From Ornithodoros turicata (lineage: Eukaryota > Arthropoda > Arachnida > Ixodida > Argasidae): a DNA stretch of 64,000 nucleotides. Below the pieces are notes generated by a model. It saw only the letters and a program-made list of their open reading frames with translations. It searched no databases and was not told the DNA's origin. The position numbers were made by a program, and so were the translations under genes. Of this stretch, positions 57,945 to 64,000 are shown one piece after another (the stretch's first letter is position 1; each line of letters begins with the position of its first letter). Where the stretch lies: the NCBI RefSeq assembly GCF_037126465.1, contig NC_088208.1, positions 38,912,685-38,976,684 of the forward strand, read 5' to 3'.

Positions 57945-57967
57945 GCGTCGTCTGCTGCAGACGACGC
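57945..57967. promoter_or_regulatory. 11-bp-arm palindrome upstream of fray copy 2
   Basis: Same perfect palindrome as at 2677, 227 bp upstream of the copy 2 start codon. Flanking sequence is also conserved, so conservation alone is not proof of function. Confidence 0.4.
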
Positions 57968-58193
57968 CTGCTTTGCATGAAACCCATTCGTTATCCATCC
58001 TTGTTTCAGGAAAGGCTCGTCACGTGTAGCAGAGAAAGCTGGCATACCGGTTCAAGGTTCTCCAGGGGTGTACCGCCGACTCAGCGCGGCGAATACAGCC
58101 ACTGCCACTGCGCCATCCAATAACTATGTTAAAAACGTTCGCCCGAATCCCGCTAGGCGGTGCAGCATCGTTCCCGATCTCCTCGCTGTCAAG

Positions 58194-58266
58194 ATGGCGG
58201 AGACTGGATGCACATCAAGTACATGGCCCAACATAAAAGAAGAGTACGAACTTGGAGAAGTCATAG
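58194..58266 (+). CDS. fray: fray copy 2 exon 1
   Basis: 73 nt, start in context AAGATGG, donor GTAGGT. It encodes [20 protein letters not shown] and GEVI. Two amino-acid differences from copy 1 (N for S, E for G). Confidence 0.87.
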
Positions 58267-61200
58267 GTAGGTGATGACTTTCACGTAGATCGACTCTGTT
58301 AACCTCAGGCGTGTCGTACGCTCCGTGGTATCAGTACTGCTGCATTCCTTCGCATTGCGCAAGCGAGCGTGTGTGTTCCGCCGGCGTACAAGCTGCGGCG
58401 ATGATTCAATCGTTCACAATTTTCATTGTGCGAGCAACACGCGGAGTGACAGAACATTCCATTTTTTATACAGCCTATTCGAATCGTGTCCTCCCGCGGG
58501 AGAAAGGTGACTGAGCGTTACCGTGAAAGTTGCGACATTGCCGCTTGTTTTAAATTCTGCGAAATGCATGTTCTTTGCGCAGTGCACACTTTAGATTCGA
58601 GAGAATGGACACATTCATAAAAAGTTGACGGTGACCGGCAATTTACGACGGCTTAGGATACGACAACAGCTGGTGAGAACTGCCTGCGGAAGTTAAACAT
58701 GAGCTGGGGCGTAGATCTCTTCCGTCAACTACCGATGTACGCAATTATTAGCGCATAATATAGCGCACGATTCGTGACCGAAGCTTCCCCCGATACAGGA
58801 TACAGAAGGGTTTACGCGTCACTCTATTAATGTGGATAAACGAGCAGTATCGAATGACAAAGGACCGAGAAAGAAGAAAAAAAAAGGGGGGAAGGCAGAA
58901 AGGTGGCGAGATTTTCTAAACTATTTTTGGAGATGTAGATGCACTCAGCCTCCCCGGCTTCCCCTGCTCAATGATGCGTTCAGGGCACATGCGGAGATTC
59001 CGATGTTTTCTGACTATCCTCTGTTCACCGACAGCACATGTGTCTGATACGTTTTGCGGCGATACTGTCAAGGTGGACGAAAATAACGCTGCGTAATGCA
59101 CGACATGCGGGATAGCTGAACACCTGCATGTAACATGTTAACAGTGCGCGACGACGTTTGTTTGACGAATGCCATCACGTGCAGACGTTGAAGTACTGCA
59201 CGGTGCACTCGGTAGCATTGTAGAGTAGTGGTCTTAAATACAGTGTTGTCGGGAGATAAGCTATTTTTAAACCTCTTTGAAGGTGAGTCGCATGGAGCCG
59301 ATGTTTGTGCCTGAATGGAGTGTTTACATTCGGTGCTTGTTTCTACCAGGGTTGTCTACTTATTTATAGTCAGTAATTATTTCTGAGGGAACTGTTTCGT
59401 AGTCCATTTTCCATTTCAGTCGTTTTTTTTTCTTTCTTTCTTTGCGAAACTTTGTAAAAGTCGTTTCACTGTGTAACTCGTGCGAATTAAAGCATTCAAA
59501 TATTGGTACACGTTGTGGAAATAACATGAACAGCTCTTATACCATCCTCGTTGATTGGAAGGTTACGAAGCTTATGCTAGACATGTCAGGATATTTGTTA
59601 TATAGCGTGATATATGATGCCTGCGTGACATGTACTGACGTCAAGATTCTTGAGAGTTTATCAGGCGTGTTATCTCTTTGTGGTTGATTGTGTTCACATG
59701 CCACGAATATGCAACACATTTGTCAGTCGGACATGTGGTACCTTTGTCTGTATATCACGCCATTACAGGAGAAACCCTACTTCATGTAGATAAATGTTGC
59801 TTTGAAGGTATGTGTTCGAGGCACTACAGAAAAGAGGGGGGTAACGCTACTGTAACGCTACTTGGAACATTGCATTTTTGCAAACTGCAAAATATGTCAC
59901 ATAATTGAGCTTGAAAGAGAGGAACGATGTAATGTTGCAGCATTTATAATGGTAACTAAAATTACTGGTTTGCAAAGTTAAGTCAATGGGTTTTTCATGC
60001 TTTTGGCAACATAGGACATTAGTGTTGCAAACAAATAAATGCGTGCATCTGCGTACATTTCTATGCATGCTTTCGATCTACACTAAATATTACTAAACCA
60101 AAGAACAATCAATCAACTAAATTGACAGTTTTAATATATGACACTGGCCTGGTTTGCCAGTTGGTAACGTGTCTGCCTACAGTGACAGCAATGTGTCTCC
60201 CAAGATTGCCGGTTCGAACCCGGTCAAACTTTAAATATGGGGTGCAGCATGTCGAGGCTGCAGACAAGCTTAGTCCGGTGTCCATTCGCTCTAGTACACC
60301 TCCTGATCATAGTTATCTCACAACATTAAGCCACAAACTATCATTTATTACTATATAATAATAATAATAATAAATTATCAGTTATTACTATATATAATAC
60401 TACTAATAACAAATTATCAGTTATTACTATAGATACACAAACCAACTAAATATCAGTAAGCAACAAACAAACAGCAGCAAAAAACCACGCACAACAAGCA
60501 CAGAGAGAGGTTCCAAGCTGGTGCTTGCGGATTTACACATTCTTCAACGTGCAATCCCAAATGTGCAGGTGTTGGAGCAACAGCCACTGTACACACAGCG
60601 TATTGCAAGCCGAGGAAAGAGAAATGCGCCATCAAGCGCATCAACCTCGAGAAATGGAACACCAGCATGGAGGAGCTCCTGGTAATGGTCTTCATGTTTA
60701 TAGGGTATTGCATGAAGTCCTAGTTTACTGTTTGCTTGGTATCCATTAAGAGTGGTTACCTTTAATGCGGTTACTGTTGTTACAGTTGATAATGAAGTCA
60801 TGTTACACCGAAGTCACTAACTACGTGTGTGGTGTATGACTTAGCTGACTAACAGATGTACCTTAAAGTGCAACTCAGTCATTAATGTGAGTTACAATAT
60901 TACTATAACTAACTAAAACTGTATTTTACTGGCCACTATCAAACTCAAACACACACACACACACACACAAAAATTAGGGGTGCAGTTTTCTGTTATTGCG
61001 TCTGAGTAATTCGGAATTGCGATTATGATCTAATTTCTATTTTGCATTACAAGCAAGCATTCACATGAGTTTACAAGTGAACTCTACACATTGACACGTT
61101 GTTTGTCTGTGCAATTTTTTTCTTTCTTTTCCCCCCCTCCGTCTCCCAGAAAGAAATCCAGGCGATGAGCGCGTGCAACCATGAGAATGTCGTAACGTAT

Positions 61201-63878
61201 CACACGTCGTTTGTGGTACGGGAAGAGCTGTGGCTCGTCATAAAGCTCCTCTCCGGTGGCTCCCTCCTCGACATCATCAAGCACAAGATGAAAACCGAGG
61301 ACTGTAAGCATGGTGTCTTCGACGAGGCAACAATTGCCACCGTCCTCAAAGAAGTGCTCAAGGGACTCGAGTACTTTCACAACAATGGGCAGATTCACAG
61401 GCAAGTAGCATGTCGATGTTAGCACTGATTATGTACTCACATAACTTTGAATTTTAGGGCTAACCTATTTTTTTACCCCCTCGAACTTTTTATGTATTTG
61501 AAACAAGTTCTGCAAAAAGAAAAAAAAAAGAGCAGCAGTTTCTCTTGCTTGCAGTATAAGCAGTGGAAAGAGAGTGCAGCATGTTTGTTAGTTTATTATT
61601 GGGTTCATTATTAGGTTTATTAATTAGGTTATTTATATGTCCAGGTTAGTCTGAGTGTGCTGTTGGCAGTTTCCCGCATGCGACTGGGATGGGACCATTT
61701 TTTCTGCCTTTGCCGTCCGGACCATTTCTTCCGGGGCCATTTTTTTCCTACACCCATTTGGCACGCTATTGAACTTGTGTAAAATTAAGATGCTTAGAGG
61801 CATTATGGAAACTGATGTATGTGTGGGAGGGGGGGGGATCAGTGACTGGCATTTGCTAAAGGAGTGCTTGCTACTAGTGGTTAATGAAGGTTCCTTCCCC
61901 CCTTTTTTTAGGGATATTAAAGCTGGTAATATACTCCTTGGGGAAGATGGTGCAGTACAAATTGCTGGTAAGGTAAAGGGTAGAGATATCCTTAGTGCAA
62001 AAGCCATTCTGCAACAGGCGTGTGTCCAGGCAGTTTGCTACTCCTTACCAATGTATATTAGCATACTTTGCATCTAATAAGTGCTTTAGTCCAAAAAGGT
62101 CGTGGGAGGGTAAGATAGAACATCTTGGACACACGTCTGTTCAAGATATGATGGTTTGACAAACGCACAGGAACCAGGTGTTGACGTAGCCGCCTAAGGA
62201 TATCTTTTGTATGAACAGACTTTGGTGTGAGTTCCTGGCTTGCCACCGGTGGCGACCTATCCAGACAGAAGTCCAGGCATACATTCGTGGGCACGCCATG
62301 TTGGATGGCGCCAGAGGTCATGGAACAGGTATGGTACCACATACCTCGGCCATATTTGACTCGAATGCATAAAAACGATTTTATTTTATTTTTATTATTT
62401 ATAATTATTATTTATTTAGATATTTTTTATATATTATATATATTTATTTTTTATATATTTGTTATTTTTATTATATTATTTATTTTTATTATATTATTAC
62501 TTTTGCTGAGACAATGGACACTGTCGTTTTGCCTTCAGGTAACAGGGTATGACTTCAAGGCTGACATTTGGAGCTTCGGAATCACTGCGATTGAGCTTGT
62601 GACCGGGACAGCTCCGTATCATAAGTACCCACCCATGAAGGTGCATAAACATGCTTCCGTAATGTTTGTTGGGTACTCATGTGAGCGTTTGCCAAAATTT
62701 GCGCAGGTGCTCATGCTGACCTTGCAAAACGACCCTCCTACGTTAGAAACTGTCAGTGAAGACAAGGAACAGTACAAAAACTACGGAAAGTCTATACGAA
62801 AAATGATAATGGAGTGCCTGCAGAAGGATCCTTCTAAACGGTAAGCGCAGCTGAACACTGGATATAGGGAGTGGTGGTGTGTACTTCACACTGTTACACA
62901 CCACTAACACGGAAAGGTTTCTGAATTCCAGGCCAACAGCGACGGAACTTCTCAAACACCAGTTTTTCAAAAAATCGAAGGTATGTGAGGGGGATGCCCT
63001 TTCATTGCTTTCATCAAAGCAGTATACACAGCATGCGTGGTAACGTAGTTCTGCGTGTTAGGGAATTTAAGTTGTCAGGAAATAATCTACAAAAAGGATA
63101 CGATCAAGGAAGCTGTGGAGTTGGAGTTCTGCAATGCCATGTTTTTAGAACTGTTATCATTCCTACCTATCAAAACTCCCTATTACTGATCAGTACCTGA
63201 TCGATATCTGATGTGTACGACTTATGTGCATTACCTACACACTTTGTTCTTCTGTTGTGTGACATGTCTGAGTTTTACGTTCACTAAAACTGAAGCCTTC
63301 AGTTGATATAGTGTGCACGTGTTTCAGGACAAGAGATACCTTATGCAAACGTTGCTCACGTGTGCTCCATCTATAGAAGCTAGGGCGCAAAAGGTAAGGA
63401 GCGATTTGTGGTGGAAGGAGTAGGCATAGGTTCCTCAATCTGTTACGTAAGCTGCCATCTTAATTTATATATCCATTTAGAATTATTGTGGCATAATAAA
63501 TCCACTTTGGTGCGCAGCTGAAAAACTGTAAAAGGGTTCCTGGGGCAAGTGGTCGGCTCCATAGGACAGAAACAGGAGACTGGGTATGGTCTGACGGAGA
63601 GGACGACGATTCTTCAGACGAACGGGTAAGTGGGATCGGGATAGTGACACCGTGGTTCCCGACTAACTGCTCAGTGTAATTTCGGGCAGGACTTAGCGGC
63701 CAGAGAAGAAGCCATTCAAAAGGCCAACCAGTCAACAAGTTCCTCGGACAGCGCCATCGAAAATCCATCTGCACCCGCGGACCACGATGCCAGTACAACT
63801 TCGGGCACCTCTTCGGGTTCCGGTACCGGTACCGGTGGCTCCGGTACAGCGGGATCTGGCAGCGTCCTCTCACAACAG
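58194..63878 (+). CDS. fray: Fray/OSR1-SPAK-like Ser/Thr kinase, copy 2 (3' end outside window)
   Basis: Eleven exons join in phase to 417 codons with no stop, and the gene continues past the window. Domain order: short N-terminus (about 1-17), kinase domain (about 18-296) with GVGATA loop, CAIKRI lysine, [24 protein letters not shown] and the C-lobe, PF1-like region (297-318), S-motif [10 protein letters not shown] (about 327-336), acidic patch and a Ser/Gly/Thr-rich linker. The family acts in the cytoplasm downstream of WNK kinases and regulates Na-K-Cl and K-Cl cotransporters for ion balance; the C-terminal docking domain should lie beyond 64000. The S-motif has Ala-Ser as in fly Fray. One oddity is KSR where relatives have KVR before the T-loop threonine. 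The third intron uses a GC donor. Copy 2 looks functional over what is visible. Confidence 0.9.
60145..60260 (+). repeat. tRNA-like SINE head, unit 2
   Basis: Paralogue of 10955-11055, with intact B box GGTTCGAACCC and about 25 extra bases afterwards. Confidence 0.45.
60569..60681 (+). CDS. fray: fray copy 2 exon 2
   Basis: 113 nt with the same splice sites as copy 1. It encodes [29 protein letters not shown] and NTSMEELL, including the ATP-binding lysine. Confidence 0.92.
60948..60969. repeat. (CA)n microsatellite, unit 2
   Basis: About eleven CA units, the orthologous tract in copy 2 intron 2. Confidence 0.9.
61150..61400 (+). CDS. fray: fray copy 2 exon 3
   Basis: 251 nt from acceptor TCTCCCAG to GC donor AG/GCAAGT. 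It encodes [15 protein letters not shown] through [10 protein letters not shown]. Confidence 0.93.
61912..61967 (+). CDS. fray: fray copy 2 exon 4
   Basis: 56 nt, catalytic loop [18 protein letters not shown]. The donor here is GTAAGG where copy 1 has GTAAGT. Exon sequence is identical to copy 1. Confidence 0.93.
62219..62328 (+). CDS. fray: fray copy 2 exon 5 (activation segment)
   Basis: 110 nt. It encodes [17 protein letters not shown], then [25 protein letters not shown] is intact, unlike copy 1. Donor GTATGG. Confidence 0.93.
62373..62505. repeat. T/A-rich low-complexity tract, unit 2
   Basis: Orthologous AT-rich stretch in intron 5 of copy 2, diverged in length and order from copy 1. 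Confidence 0.85.
62539..62640 (+). CDS. fray: fray copy 2 exon 6
   Basis: 102 nt, [20 protein letters not shown] through PYHKYPPMK. Only synonymous differences from copy 1. Confidence 0.93.
62707..62840 (+). CDS. fray: fray copy 2 exon 7
   Basis: 134 nt after the 66-nt in-frame intron. It encodes [20 protein letters not shown] through [20 protein letters not shown]. Donor GTAAGC. Confidence 0.92.
62932..62980 (+). CDS. fray: fray copy 2 exon 8
   Basis: 49 nt, [16 protein letters not shown], closing the kinase domain. Only synonymous changes relative to copy 1. Confidence 0.92.
63328..63393 (+). CDS. fray: fray copy 2 exon 9
   Basis: 66 nt, [20 protein letters not shown] plus QK. Acceptor GTTTCAG, donor GTAAGG. 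Confidence 0.9.
63518..63625 (+). CDS. fray: fray copy 2 exon 10 (S-motif)
   Basis: 108 nt, [20 protein letters not shown], then [16 protein letters not shown]. The S-motif serine expected for WNK phosphorylation is present (ASGRLH). Confidence 0.9.
63690..63878 (+). CDS. fray: fray copy 2 exon 11
   Basis: 189 nt, open throughout: [20 protein letters not shown] and a Ser/Gly/Thr linker that includes [15 protein letters not shown], then VLSQQ. Donor GTATGG. The short Gly-Thr repeat is the only coding indel against copy 1. Confidence 0.88.
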
Positions 63879-64000
63879 GTATGGATTCAAAACATTCCCG
63901 TTCTACACTGTTAGATCCTGCGAGGGTTGGTTTCCGAAAACATTATTGTTTCGGTTTCCGTTAACTGAAAACTGGGCGTTTCGTTTCCGTTTCTCATCCG

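Larger units (their letters stand above)
55542..64000 (+). repeat. segmental duplication unit 2 (contains fray copy 2)
   Basis: From the shared block TCGGCTGTCCTGGACTCA onward this segment matches 322-15135 base for base apart from scattered substitutions, small indels and the copy-1 transposon insertions. Orientation is the same. The upstream flanks (before 322 and before 55542) do not match, so the left edge is sharp. The right edge is outside the window. Confidence 0.93.

Noticed and set aside
61084..61425. Long minus-strand open frame opposite fray exon 3
   Set aside because: It is the shadow of the conserved kinase exon; the plus-strand frame carries the kinase motifs and correct splice sites. 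The same shadow occurs at 11745-12122.

Overview
This is a eukaryotic, intron-rich and repeat-dense window, most probably from an arthropod and likely a tick or other acarine. The evidence is spliced animal-type genes with long introns (a Fray/OSR1-SPAK kinase, a paired-like homeobox, an M13 metallopeptidase relative). There are also many tRNA-headed SINEs, including one whose body resembles the tick Ruka type, and many short DNA transposons. The species cannot be fixed by eye.

Layout. 322-15226 holds copy 1 of a gene for the WNK-pathway kinase Fray (OSR1/SPAK family), plus strand. 55542-64000 holds copy 2 in the same orientation, running off the window end. The two copies share exons, splice sites, introns and 5' flank, so this is a tandem segmental duplication with units starting about 55.2 kb apart. 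Copy 2 is open and keeps the consensus residues in the visible part. Copy 1 has an in-frame TAG in exon 11 (14866-14868), a changed activation-segment motif and a lost S-motif serine, and looks like a decaying or truncated kinase without the C-terminal docking domain. Copy 1 also carries at least four transposon insertions that are absent from copy 2, so copy 2 gives exact empty sites: two PIF/Harbinger-like elements in intron 1, one holding a 3.7-kb element that itself holds a 0.7-kb Tigger-like element; a 1.1-kb insertion with 8-bp target duplication; and a mariner-like MITE.

Between the copies, 15.2-18.3 kb is repeats. 18373-18911 holds two exons of a divergent paired-like homeodomain with the usual intron after homeodomain position 46. 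19820-21450 is a frameshifted hAT transposase. 21726-24690 is an M13 (neprilysin-like) gene or pseudogene with apparent frameshifts and a missing zinc ligand. From 24.7 to 55.5 kb I find no convincing host gene. That region holds SINEs, MITEs of several superfamilies (many with readable target-site duplications), two LINE remnants on the minus strand, a tRNA-like cloverleaf, a large foldback element and simple repeats.

There is no operon logic here. The biological story is one host kinase gene duplicated in tandem, one copy degenerating, with lineage-specific transposons datable against the other copy.
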